Source: Sinohyriopsis cumingii
Lineage: Eukaryota > Mollusca > Bivalvia > Unionida > Unionidae
NCBI GenBank assembly: GCA_028554795.2
Contig: CM068825.1
Span: forward strand, 159,011,553 to 159,075,552
Direction: 5' to 3'
Length of the DNA stretch: 64,000 nucleotides
Shown piece after piece: positions 13,115 through 21,160 of the stretch (positions are counted from its first letter, which is position 1; each line of letters begins with the position of its first letter). The notes under the pieces were generated by a model. It was given only the letters and a program-made list of their open reading frames with translations, made no database searches and was not told the DNA's origin. The translations under genes and the position numbers were made by a program.

Positions 13115-13272
13115 GTAAACGGGGAATGGAAAATACATTACAGATAACCCTGGGACGATATAGCGTCAAGATTTATAGCGTCAATGGAAAATATCATTAC
13201 TGCCACCACCACCCTTGGGACTGTATGGCGTCAAAATGTATAGCGACAATGGGAAAATACATTATAGATAAG
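13115..13272 (+). repeat. short array (58-65-bp units) at left edge of compact module
   Basis: Two and a half imperfect direct units, each starting tggaaaatacatta and containing gggacgatatagcgtcaag plus a second tatagcg box (13,127; 13,185; 13,250). The inverse sequence occurs at 15,594-15,690 (gacgctatatcgtccccc), so the interval 13.27-15.59 kb is flanked by inverted copies. Confidence 0.75.
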
Positions 13273-13479
13273 GTGAGGTCACAGAACTGAAGATTAGTAA
13301 CAATGTAGCAGGAAGCTGACCTCAATCGGAACCAAAAAGCGGGAAAGAACAATTTAACGTTTGGGCGGGACAGAGACACAGATAACACATACAACAGTCA
13401 ATATACAAACACACACAACCATATAACTGACTAATAACTTTTGTAGGCAAAAAAGCATATTGTTTCGAGGCATATGAGT

Positions 13480-13495
13480 GGCCCTGAAAAGAGCC
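13480..13495 (-). promoter_or_regulatory. histone-type mRNA 3'-end stem-loop
   Basis: On the minus strand this reads GGCTCTTTTCAGGGCC. It fits GGYYYUHHHHARRRCC at every position: six stem pairs (one G-U wobble) and the loop UUUC. The flanks (CCCAAA before, ACTCA after) match the usual A-rich 5' flank and ACCCA-like 3' flank. In animals this element is bound by SLBP and ends non-polyadenylated, replication-dependent histone mRNAs. It lies 45 bases past the stop of the minus-strand frame 13,540-13,790, which does not read as a histone. Confidence 0.75.
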
Positions 13496-13539
13496 TTTGG
13501 GCTTATGTTAACATCATTCCGTTAATATTGAGTCATCTC

Positions 13540-13776
13540 CTAGCTCACCTTCTCTTCCTCAAACTTATTCTGACTTCTGGTCCGTATATGAGAACTCTCA
13601 TCAACCAGCCTTGTCTCTCCACACAAATTCGTCTTTTCCAAACGCTCGTACCGGCGATCAGGATAATTGTCCATGATGATCTGACATACATGGGTATGTC
13701 CGAACGCAACAGCATTGACGATATGAGAGTAGATGCTTCTACGTTTGTTCACATCTTGTGACGAGAACAGGTGAAG
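13540..13776 (-). CDS. unidentified frame upstream of histone stem-loop; weak ankyrin-like pattern
   Basis: Open on the minus strand from an in-frame TAA near 13,785 to a TAG at 13,540. No ATG occurs before an internal one near 13,677, so a coding start needs splicing or a non-ATG codon. The first half (DVNKRR...AVAFGHTHVCQIIMDN) has the spacing of an ankyrin repeat, but a single degenerate repeat is weak evidence. A TATA-like CTATAAATA lies just upstream on the minus strand. It could be a gene fragment, a viral-like gene, or chance. Confidence 0.3.
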   Translation of the reverse strand, partial: LHLFSSQDVNKRRSIYSHIVNAVAFGHTHVCQIIMDNYPDRRYERLEKTNLCGETRLVDESSHIRTRSQNKFEEEKVS

Positions 13777-13782
13777 GGAATA

Positions 13783-13792
13783 TGGTTATTTA
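13783..13792 (-). promoter_or_regulatory. TATA-like box for the minus-strand frame
   Basis: Minus strand reads CTATAAATAA about 35 bases upstream of the codons where the 13,540 frame becomes protein-like. The position suits a core promoter but is sequence inference only. Confidence 0.35.
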
Positions 13793-13902
13793 TAGTGGAA
13801 GAGCGGATCGAAAATGATTGAGTTTATTCACCAATCCTAACACGTGTTACAAAATGTAGTCACAGTGTGGAGTCTGTATTCCATTCCGAAGAGAGCTGAC
13901 TG

Positions 13903-13910
13903 TGACGTCA
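13903..13910. promoter_or_regulatory. perfect CRE palindrome TGACGTCA
   Basis: A full 8-bp cAMP-response element lies between the leftward frame (13,540-13,776) and the rightward frames starting near 13,961. That is a possible shared bidirectional promoter. One 8-mer can arise by chance. Confidence 0.4.
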
Positions 13911-13975
13911 CATTCCCTAGCGTCTGTGCGCAGTCAATCCATCCGACAGGGTTTTCAAAAATGACGGAAACTAAG

Positions 13976-14175
13976 AAGACGATGAATTGGGGTGCACAAG
14001 CCGTGGAGACGTGAATGGCATAGCAGCGGCTACCAAAGTCAACACAGGCTTACTTCCTGAAGAGGTTGATTTTAATTGGGATTTAGTCGATTTTCTTTCT
14101 TCTTCGCAAGAATTCGTTCCAGTACCAGTACCTCCGCCACCTTCTACTTCTTTACCACATGTCGAGGAATTCTAA
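13976..14175 (+). CDS. unidentified acidic frame with Pro-rich tail
   Basis: Open after an in-frame TAA near 13,973 to the TAA at 14,173. The N-terminal part is acidic, the middle reads EEVDFNWDLVDFL, and the end is rich in Val, Pro and Ser (VPVPVPPPPST). The mix of Asp/Glu with bulky hydrophobics resembles acidic activation segments in composition, but no family is recognised. An ATG at 13,961 opens only a 17-codon frame in another phase, so the true start is unclear. It may join the basic frames downstream by splicing. Confidence 0.35.
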
Positions 14176-14190
14176 ACAGAGACAAAAAGA

Positions 14191-14330
14191 TGAATTGGAG
14201 AAATGTTTACAGTAGCGGACAGAATCAGAACAAGCGTATCTCTTTCAGCAGTAACAGTAAAAAGAAGAGGCAAGAAGAAGGAAATGAAAAGAAGAAGAAG
14301 CAGCAGCAGCAGAGAAGAAACAAGGTCTAG
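14191..14330 (+). CDS. unidentified basic Lys/Gln-rich frame
   Basis: Starts ATG (MNWRN...) and runs 46 codons into a Lys-rich then Gln-rich tail, stopping at 14,328-14,330. MNW also begins the short frame at 13,982, a small echo that may reflect duplication. It overlaps the next frame in another phase. Coding status is uncertain. Confidence 0.25.
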
Positions 14331-14590
14331 GAGAGAAGGAGGACAGTGAAAGCCAAACTGACGGTACTCTTAGAGATTTTGGCAGGGTTAAGGAGTCTGA
14401 AACAAATTCTTTAATGCGACCCAAGAGAAAAAGACCTTCCCGAGCCGAACAACCCAGCCCAGTTACTACGCCTGCAGTACCACCCCTAGTGATTTCTACC
14501 AAATCATCATCGACAGGAGCCAGTCCAGAAGTAGGCCTTGGCCGTGCCAAAGGCTTCAGGCAATTAAAACTGATTACGTCGCGTTCCTGA
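14288..14590 (+). CDS. unidentified frame with nuclear-localisation-like motif
   Basis: One hundred codons, open from the TGA at 14,285 to the TGA at 14,588 with no clear ATG near its start. In order: Glu/Ala tract, acidic Ser-rich part (EKEDSESQTDG), basic RPKRKRPSR resembling a classical nuclear-localisation signal, then a Pro/Thr/Ser-rich tail. Composition is protein-like and GC content is above the surroundings. An exon joined to the upstream acidic frame, or a decayed gene, are both possible. Confidence 0.35.
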   Translation, partial: KEEEAAAAEKKQGLGEKEDSESQTDGTLRDFGRVKESETNSLMRPKRKRPSRAEQPSPVTTPAVPPLVISTKSSSTGASPEVGLGRAKGFRQLKLITSRS

Positions 14591-14611
14591 GTTAGTTTTT
14601 TAAACTAACAA
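14590..14611. terminator. inverted repeat between convergent frames
   Basis: gttagttttttaaactaac forms an 8-bp stem with a tiny loop directly after the rightward stop codon, between two convergent frames. Its role is unknown; eukaryotic genes do not normally end with such hairpins. Confidence 0.3.
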
Positions 14612-14681
14612 ATACCTAACGATTCTTTTCAATGCCACTCACTTCTCTCGAAAAGAAATATTACTTCAATTGCAAAATCAA

Positions 14682-14961
14682 TTAAAACTTAAAATCCCTT
14701 TTCTTCCCATGATGTACGTGTCTGTGTGTGTGAGTGCGTAAGTGTAGGTTGTAGGTTCTTATTCTAAAAAAATCAATACCAAGAGACATCTTTTCTTCCT
14801 GGTCTATGCTGGTACTAATTTTACAATTCAATATCACAACACAACTCTTTAAAAAGTTCATTTCTTCTTCTGTGTATTTTGTTCGCTGTCTCTGTTTTGT
14901 GAATTTCTTTACTTTCACAAGTTTTTCCTCCTCTTCTTTCTCACCGTCCTCTTTTCTTCTA
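14682..14961 (-). CDS. charged frame continuing past the A9 run
   Basis: This minus-strand phase is open from within the zinc-knuckle frame to the stop at 14,682. Only the part after the A9 run is likely meaningful: Lys/Glu-rich (EKEEEEKLVKVKK), then a less charged end. No domain is recognised. The change of charged composition from one phase to the other at the A9 run suggests a disrupted or slippage-dependent single gene. Confidence 0.35.
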
Positions 14962-15195
14962 TTTTTTTTTCTTTCTGTACGTGTCTTGATCTTTGTCTCT
15001 TCTGACACCTGTTTTGCTTTTCTGACGGTCTGGACACTCTGAAGACCAATGTCCTTTCTTCCTACAGATATAACAAGTATCTTGCCTTTTATCTCGAAAG
15101 AAGGGGGAGCAGTCCGTCGGCATGTCTGAAGAAAACTTTCGTATGACACCTCGCAAAGCTCTGATCAGAAGTTCGATCTGTGTGGGCTCTTCCAT
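14959..15195 (-). CDS. CCHC zinc-knuckle protein frame ending at an A9 run
   Basis: ATG at 15,195 starts a 78-codon minus-strand frame. Residues 40-53 read CYICRKKGHWSSEC, a perfect C-x2-C-x4-H-x4-C zinc knuckle, in the style of retroelement or viral nucleic-acid binding proteins and some cellular factors. A basic Lys/Arg tail follows. The frame stops right after a run of nine A's (14,962-14,970 on the plus strand). Another minus-strand phase is open past that point to 14,682 with a similarly charged Lys/Glu-rich composition, so either a frameshift mutation or slippage separates two parts. A TATA box lies about 60 bases upstream. Confidence 0.55.
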   Translation of the reverse strand: MEEPTQIELLIRALRGVIRKFSSDMPTDCSPFFRDKRQDTCYICRKKGHWSSECPDRQKSKTGVRRDKDQDTYRKKKK

Positions 15196-15247
15196 CGTTC
15201 TGGTAAGTTTGAGAGTGAAATGAATACTGGATGGGAAGACACTAACC

Positions 15248-15258
15248 CTTTATATATG
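15248..15258 (-). promoter_or_regulatory. TATA box upstream of the zinc-knuckle frame
   Basis: Minus strand reads TATATAAAGGG, a strong TATA consensus, 53-63 bases upstream of the ATG at 15,195. This leaves room for a short 5' leader. Confidence 0.45.
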
Positions 15259-15324
15259 AACTGGTCTAAGATGATATAAAGGAGCGAATGGCGTTGAAGA
15301 TGTAGTCATATGAATTTGTCCGAA

Positions 15325-15592
15325 ACATTGTATCAAAAAAGTTAACACGGAATGCAGCAAACCAGCTGGTATGTGGCAGTCCACAAACCATCTGCTTTAG
15401 TTCATCCAGAAATAAATGTAATCAACCAAAACGTAATGCGTCTCCTCCACGAATGTACATGATTTGTTTTCAAAGTAGTTTCTAATACACTATTGGGCAT
15501 TCGTTTAAAGCACGTGAGTGCAATATCGTAAAATACTAAACGATTTTGACAATGTAAACTTAACGGAGAAAGAAAATGAGCATATAATAATG
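15325..15592 (-). mobile_element. foldback transposon, partial copy D
   Basis: Homologous in reverse orientation to the first quarter of copy A and to the right end of copy C (51,800-52,118). Shared blocks include gctggtatgtggcagtccac and aatgagcatataataa. It retains one terminal inverted repeat (15,572-15,590) and lacks the rest, including the palindrome end. Confidence 0.75.
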
Positions 15593-15593
15593 A

Positions 15594-15700
15594 TAATTCC
15601 CCTTCACGCTCCAAATCTTTGCACTATATCGTCCAAAGGGGGTCTGCAATGTATTTGCTCATGGACGCTATATCGTCCCCCTTCCCTACTGCTGTGTTAG
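15594..15700 (-). repeat. inverted copy of the module-edge array
   Basis: The reverse complement contains gacgatatagcgtcc and tttggacgatatagtgc with the same internal order as 13,140-13,230. It lies just outside the TIR of copy D and marks the right edge of the compact module. Confidence 0.65.
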
Positions 15701-15949
15701 GTTTTTCATTTGGGCGGATTTATACTTAAATTATTATTCACTGGAAATGCAAAGTGCTAATCAATAATATTCTTGGAAAGAAACATTAATTTGGGAAAAA
15801 TAACTTGTGATACTTCGAAAGACTGTTAGCATATCATCACAATCTAGACCCTTGGCACATAGCACGTTCGAGACTACAGGCATGTCAGTACATTTGATAT
15901 CGGAATTTATTGGGAATACCACTGGAATTCAAATAGAACGTCTTGCATT

Positions 15950-16085
15950 TAATTCACAATACTGTAAGTTGTTTTCAGATTTTCACTATGCTTTCAATGA
16001 CAATTGCTTTTTGAATTTTACAAAACTTGGTTTTGTCTCTTTTCTGTTACTTATTTTATGACCACAGATTCGTAACAATTAAAAA
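15950..16085 (+). repeat. direct repeat (partner 18,955-19,125)
   Basis: Shares ttttctgttacttatttta and cagattcgtaaca-like sequence with 19,082-19,120. Both are on the plus strand about 3 kb apart and flank the exon-like segments at 16.26-18.3 kb. This suggests a local tandem duplication. Confidence 0.55.
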
Positions 16086-16258
16086 AAATTGGTCATTCTT
16101 CTACATTTGTGTAAGGAGCAGATTTGTTCACGACCTAAGATAGAAAAAGATCGAGTACGTGGTTTTATCCCAAAGTATCATTTGAATAATTGAGAAACTA
16201 TATAATTATCGTCTTTTGTATACGTTATTCAATCTTGATTCTATTTTCTACACACGAG

Positions 16259-16423
16259 AACTATGAAATACTTCGACCTAGATCCAGAATGGAATATGCA
16301 GCCTTGGGAAGATTACACAATGTCATTTCTTTAATGCAAATATTTCATTCCATTTTGGTCTCCTCTGTGGATATTCCATCAAGCCATTATCTGGAACCTG
16401 TTCAATCAATCAAAATCTTTTAG
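16259..16423 (+). CDS. putative cytoplasmic-tail exon with ITAM-type motif (plus arm)
   Basis: An acceptor-like ttttctacacacgag precedes the codons. The first 21 codons (16,259-16,321) include YEILRPRSRMEYAAL, matching the ITAM pattern YxxL-x7-YxxL, and end RLHN. Phosphorylated ITAM tyrosines recruit Syk-type kinases in animal immune and phagocytic receptors (known biology). The frame stays open past a possible donor (AAT|GTCATT) through a third tyrosine motif HYLEPV to a TAG at 16,421. An AATAAA follows at 16,434. The minus arm keeps the same 21-codon block with ITAM spacing despite ten changed codons. No extracellular part was identified, so a receptor role is inference. Confidence 0.45.
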   Translation, partial: NYEILRPRSRMEYAALGRLHNVISLMQIFHSILVSSVDIPSSHYLEPVQSIKIF

Positions 16424-16660
16424 AGAAAGCACCAAATAAAAGACTCAATCACCGCATTTCCGCCACCTACAGAGGCGAAAGACAATACAGCTGATTTTGG
16501 AGAAAAGACATCAAATGTAACTCAGTGACAACTATCTGATGTCATTAGTGTATTCTTTGAATCTATTATGTATTACCCAGATTATTAATGTTTAGTTTGT
16601 CTTCAGGTTCAAATTTAATTTCGGGACTAAATATTATTTATTACGACTAAAGTGTCTTCC

Positions 16661-16868
16661 GATTGGCAGATTCCCTGGCTCCAAATGAAATATAGACCAT
16701 GACTGGCAGATTCCCTGACTCCAAATGTAACATAGACCATGATTAGACGATTTACTGACTACAAATGTAACATAGACCATGATTGGCATATACACTGACT
16801 ACAAATTTAATATAGAATGTGACTGGCAGATATCTTGACTCCAAATTTATTATAGTTCATGATTACCA
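16661..16868. repeat. 40-bp minisatellite, 5 copies
   Basis: Five units of the form gactggcagattccctgact + ccaaatgtaacatagaccat, with increasing divergence to the right. The minus arm has about two units in reverse orientation at 27,725-27,800, so copy number changed after duplication. Confidence 0.9.
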
Positions 16869-17060
16869 GAGTAGAAAAAATAGTTTTAACAATACCTATC
16901 CTTTATATTTATCATGTACGCATATGCGTTTTCCATCTGTACATTTTCACAAATGAAGTTTTCATTTCAATTCAGTTATTTAAATATTTCTGTATATAAA
17001 CATATAAATAGAATGCGCAGAAGTTTGATTGCGTATTATCTCACTAGCCATACATTTCTT

Positions 17061-17191
<131 letters not shown>

Positions 17192-17407
17192 TTATACGGC
17201 GCTAGTTATATTTTCCAGCAATTGGAAATTTTGGGTTGTAATATACCCCATTTTCATTCTAGTGAACTTAAACAATCTCTAGCGTTTTTAAATTATCATA
17301 ATCGACTGGATACCAGTGTGAATAGTTTCAAGACGTTATCTTTTACAACATAAATTGACTACTTATGTATGCGATTACGTCTGTGCTTTGCTTCCTATAT
17401 GTGTCTT

Positions 17408-17492
17408 TGGTATGATTCGGCCGCGGTTCGAACCCACGTCCTCCCGCATTCAAGGCGGACGCTGTAACCACTAGGCCAACGGAGCGGTCTGT
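17408..17492 (-). mobile_element. tRNA-derived SINE head
   Basis: On the minus strand: accgctccgttggcctagtg, then gttacagcgtccgcc, a tRNA-like anticodon stem-loop, and a perfect B box ggttcgaacc. The A-box region tggcctagtgg is also good. The following 'accaaagac' matches the junction in the copies at 30.5 and 60.4 kb, but the SINE body is missing. A functional tRNA is unlikely because the 3' side cannot form the acceptor stem. Confidence 0.75.
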
Positions 17493-17579
17493 GCATCAAG
17501 GGCAATTATCCAAATAAGATAAATCATTATGCTGATGGTTGACAGTTTACATCATCTCTTGAATCTATATCAACAGGGC

Positions 17580-17696
17580 ATCCCCATTAATGTTGTGATG
17601 TCGAGTATTCTGGGAGTGATTTTAAAATGTATTGGTGGCGGAATCAGTTTCACAATCATTTATGGAACTGTTATCGCTATTATTGTTGTTGATGTG
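17580..17696 (+). CDS. possible transmembrane exon
   Basis: An acceptor-like tctatatcaacag is followed by codons reading GIPINVVMSS... and a hydrophobic stretch ISFTIIYGTVIAIIVVD, ending at a donor-like GAT|GTGAGT. The stretch suits one membrane-spanning helix. It lies 1.2 kb past the ITAM segment on the same strand and could belong to a neighbouring duplicate receptor gene. Hydrophobic frames are common in AT-rich DNA, so this is tentative. Confidence 0.3.
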
Positions 17697-17734
17697 AGTT
17701 TTGCATTAAAGATAAATTTGAACAAATACCGTAT

Positions 17735-17875
17735 GATCTAAGTCTGCCGAGCTCCACCCCTGGTACATTACTGTTTGATCTACACCTGTCGGACTCCACC
17801 CCAGGTACATTACATTATAATCTAAACCGCCGGCCTCCACTCCAGGTAAATCAGTATGATATAAACCTGCATGCA
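17735..17875. repeat. about 40-bp tandem repeat, 3+ copies
   Basis: Units of the form tatgatctaagtctgccgag + ctccacccctggtacattac repeat three times with divergence, and a partial fourth unit ends near 17,875. Confidence 0.8.
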
Positions 17876-18242
17876 TCAAACTATATACATACTTTCTGGA
17901 TACAATATGCTAAGTATACATTTAGCTGAAGATTCCTTGTTCTTTTTGGATGATAAAATATGTTAAAAATCACATTTTTGCGATGAGTTGGAATTTATTT
18001 TGTTCAGACGTATTTACCTTTTAATGTTTTTGCAAGACTTCCTATAGAGCGTAAATAAGCAAAAATTCGAACTTGAATCTTTATAATTGCAATTCAGAAA
18101 CATGGTACTGTTAAACGTGTTATTAGGATGCGTCTTTTGGGTACGTAGGTGAGACATGCCTCTACGCGCATAGTAATTTTAATATTTTCCAAATGTTCCA
18201 GTTAAATACAGCAAATGATATAGACGATTTGTGACCTTAAAA

Positions 18243-18306
18243 ACGTTTACAGAGCACATTGAAATTGCTGAAGCCGCCTCCGTAGACAACGTCTACGCCC
18301 GAAAAA
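18243..18306 (+). CDS. possible short cytoplasmic exon
   Basis: Codons read HIEIAEAASVDNVYARK between an acceptor-like tttacagag and a donor-like AAAA|GTAAGC. The GC content and codon mix stand out from the surroundings. DNVYARK offers a tyrosine in a charged context. It follows the possible membrane exon, but nothing confirms that they are spliced together. Confidence 0.3.
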
Positions 18307-18309
18307 GTA

Positions 18310-18950
18310 AGCGAACACATAATTATAATACATTTGCCTTGAAATTAACGGGTAAAACAAAAACAATGATTGATCTCTTATGTATATTTAATTTGCTTTG
18401 CTTCTCAGTTATTTATTAAAAAATGTATTATTTCCTTATATGCTGTCAGCAACTAAACATTATATCTAGTGGCTGACCTTGTCCAAAATTAGTTACAGGT
18501 TTGGTAAACAACTTTTTTTTCAGACAGGTATCATCATCTTTACGCTATGTCAAGGACGCTATATTATTTAGTGGCAGACCACGTGATGATTGTCATGATT
18601 TATTGTGATTTTGGTGAAGGACTTTCTAATAATAGCATACATCTTTCTACAATAAATAACTTTTGAGCTTCATCCGGGAATTTGTTTTGTGTCTTAGTTT
18701 TTCATGTAACTGATTTTTTTTTTTAAAGTCTGTTATTCGTACTTTAACATCTGAGCAGAATCAAGTTTTCGTTGTGCAGTATTTTATTTTTGAATTATTC
18801 AAATTATTTCTTCTCTTATTAAAAGGATTCAACAAAAGACTGTTGGCGCATCAACACGTAACGAACCATTACTGGCACATCAACACATTTAGTGCTGAAC
18901 TTAATTTGGATTTCCACTAAAGTTTATTCAGAATTTTTGTTATTAGGACT
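18310..18950. other. no gene seen
   Basis: AT-rich sequence; no convincing exon or repeat array. Confidence 0.45.
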
Positions 18951-18954
18951 TGTG

Positions 18955-19125
18955 TCTGCAATTCTATGATTATTTTGGGATTTAATTAGCAAAACCGTAA
19001 GTTCCATTTTGTCGTTTTCACTTTGCATTCTAAGGAAATAAATTAGTGGTTGAAGTTTACAAGCTTGCTGCATTTCTAATTCTTTTCAGTTACTTATTTT
19101 AAGAGCAAAGATTCGCAACATATCT
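18955..19125 (+). repeat. direct repeat partner of 15.95-16.09 kb
   Basis: See 15,950-16,085; the two share ttttc[ta]gttacttatttta followed by gattcg[tc]aaca. Confidence 0.5.
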
Positions 19126-19552
19126 ATACAGAGAACATTACAAAAATTGAACGATATGGCAGTTTGTAAATATATCCATATCAAAGGTAATGCCTTCAAG
19201 AATTTGTCAGAAGAACAACCCATATTACAAAGATTTTTGCTGTTTATTGCTGTTGCAATTCGTCAGCAGCAGCGTGGGAAAGGTAGTATCCTCCAGTACC
19301 CTTCCAAAACTAAGTAAATCTTACACTGAGGTTTAATTGAAAACCCCAAATGACTGTGCAGATTACGAACAAAAAATACTTGATTTCTGAGTAGATTTCT
19401 GGTTTTGTTTGGAGTTGTTTTCCTAATTCCTCAATTAAGGATATAAATAGTACATCTTGTTTACTACGACACAAATATATTTCCTTAAATATCAGCACAA
19501 ACGTGGCACCTACACATAAATAATCTTGTTGATAGGAAAACATACACGTTCA

Positions 19553-19555
19553 GAT

Positions 19556-19598
<43 letters not shown>

Positions 19599-20560
19599 TC
19601 GTGTGCAGTGCTTGCTCAGCCATTTAACAGCGTCATCATCAGCAAGGTGCAGAGCCTTCATTCCACCTGAGAACTTTGTCAGTGGACAGTTGTTCACAGT
19701 GTGTGACATGGTCTGAAGTGCACCACATCATAAGGAAGTGTAATTGGCCTGGACCCATCAGACAAGGTTGACTGCCGAATGAATTTGTCCTGTCCGGAAA
19801 CGGTTCAGCGTGGTCTGCATATGTCGTGGAAGGTTGAAGCCAGGAGGGCAGACAGATGGCTCTACTACGAGGGAGTGGTTTACAACATCTCTTGAATACC
19901 ACTCATCTCTTCATGCCGAAATAGCTGTCATATCATCCGGCAACGGACCTAACCAGAGTGGATGCATCGAAGCCAAGCGGACAGCTGACTGTGAGGTTGA
20001 TGTCCATGTACAGTGTAAGTTTCTCACTGGCATAAACCTTAGCCAGCAGTTTTGTGATTGCTTCCTGGCAACGGAGATATGGAGGAGGAAAGTTGCTGAG
20101 TATCGGCAGCCATAGTTAGGAAGTAGAACGTAGTGTTCCATAGATTATTTGCATTGCTGTGTTGAGCTGGACGTCAATTAGCTTGATATGGGACGATTGA
20201 GCCCAGACAGGAACGCAATACTCTGCTATTGAATAACAGAAGGCCAGTGCTGATGTTTTGAGTGTCTGAGCACTAATGCCCCAGGTTGGCCCAGCCTGTT
20301 TGCGGAGTATGTTGCTTCGAGAGCTCAGTTTTGCGGAAGGTTTCTTCAGGTGGTTGTAGAAGGTCAGGGTCCTTTCCAGAGTCACACTAAGGGATGTTGG
20401 TGTCGGGTCGTGTTTTATGTGCTACCCACTGAGGAGGATGCAAAGCTCACGGTTAGTATTTGCATTGTTGAGGTGGAAGACGCTGGAGACAGTGTTTGCT
20501 GTGCTTGGCTGTAGGCACAGGTTCTGATATTCCTGGAGTATTCGTTCGTCTGAAAGTTGG
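19553..20560 (-). mobile_element. 5'-truncated non-LTR retrotransposon, 3' part
   Basis: Minus-strand frames give a typical LINE C-terminal region: 'NREL' and 'HDPTPTSLSVTLERTLTFYN' near 20,450-20,350, then 'SALAFCYSIAEYCVPVWAQS' and 'LNTAMQIIYGTLRSTS' (20,290-20,116). The end reads 'NCPLTKFSGGMKAL' and 'LADDDAVKWL' near 19,690-19,610, in other phases. The (TTTA)n run at 19,553-19,600 is the element's 3' (TAAA)n tail. Frameshifts and stops are frequent. Reverse-transcriptase catalytic motifs are absent, so it inserted truncated. The clade (Jockey-related or similar) is not resolved. Confidence 0.85.
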
Positions 20561-20821
20561 GAACTGCGTTAGTTCAGTCGGAGGAGCGTTTAAATCATAT
20601 TGCAAAGTTTGCGGATTCGATGACTTTAACTCTTATTTCCTCGGGATAATACAGTTCATAATGTATGGAACCTACTATTAAGAAACAAACAGGAAAAAAT
20701 GTAACCCTGGCCCAGACACATATCTTCTTAATTATACTACCAGTGAAACATTCCGATTGTTCATCTGAAATTGATGATGTTCGTGTCTCACTAAAAGCTG
20801 AAGGAAAATTTCTTGAGTTTG

Positions 20822-21160
20822 CATCATTACTCCAGGCCTTGTCAAACAATGATGTCAACTGATATCATAGTATTCATACTCCAGGCCTTGTTTGACATAG
20901 CTGTCAACTGATATCATAGTATTCATACTCCATGCCTTGTTTGACATAGCTGTCAACTGATATCATAGTATTCATACTCCATGCCTTGTTTGTCATAGCT
21001 GTCAACTGATATCATAGTATTCATACTCCATGCCTTGTTAGACATAGCTGTCAACTGATATCATAGTATCCATACTCCATGCCTTGTTAGACATTGTTGT
21101 CAACTGATATCGAAGATTTCATACTCCGGACATTATCAAACGTGCTGTCGGCTGATATAT
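20822..21160. repeat. 49-bp minisatellite, about 7 copies
   Basis: gtcaactgatatcatagtat + tcatactccatgccttgtttgacatagct recurs at 20,854, 20,903, 20,952, 21,001, 21,050 and 21,099, exactly 49 bp apart, with a diverged last unit. The open frame 20,665-20,862 leads into it and is not called a gene. Confidence 0.95.

Larger units (their letters stand above)
10320..16915 (+). repeat. inverted segmental duplication, plus arm
   Basis: The reverse complement of 27,650-30,320 aligns in the same order with this interval. Matching blocks are 10,340-10,480 with 30,320-30,190; 10,545-10,600 with 30,120-30,055; the 'ataacctatttcaa' block before the 28-bp array with 29,890; 11,955-12,110 with 29,830-29,230; 12,270-12,715 with 29,060-28,600; and 16,090-16,915 with 28,470-27,650. 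The plus arm has about 3.4 kb (12.72-16.09 kb) with no counterpart in the minus arm. Confidence 0.85.

Noticed and set aside
17408-17492. Functional tRNA gene
   Set aside because: A and B boxes are good, but the acceptor stem cannot pair and the 3' side continues into SINE family sequence; called a SINE head.
18102-18148. Signal-peptide-like MVLLNVLLGCVFWVR before a GTGAGA donor
   Set aside because: Phase does not join any open downstream acceptor I could find; too short to support alone.
20595-20862. Overlapping frames on both strands before the 49-bp minisatellite
   Set aside because: Both strands open, no motif; the plus frame runs into the tandem repeat.
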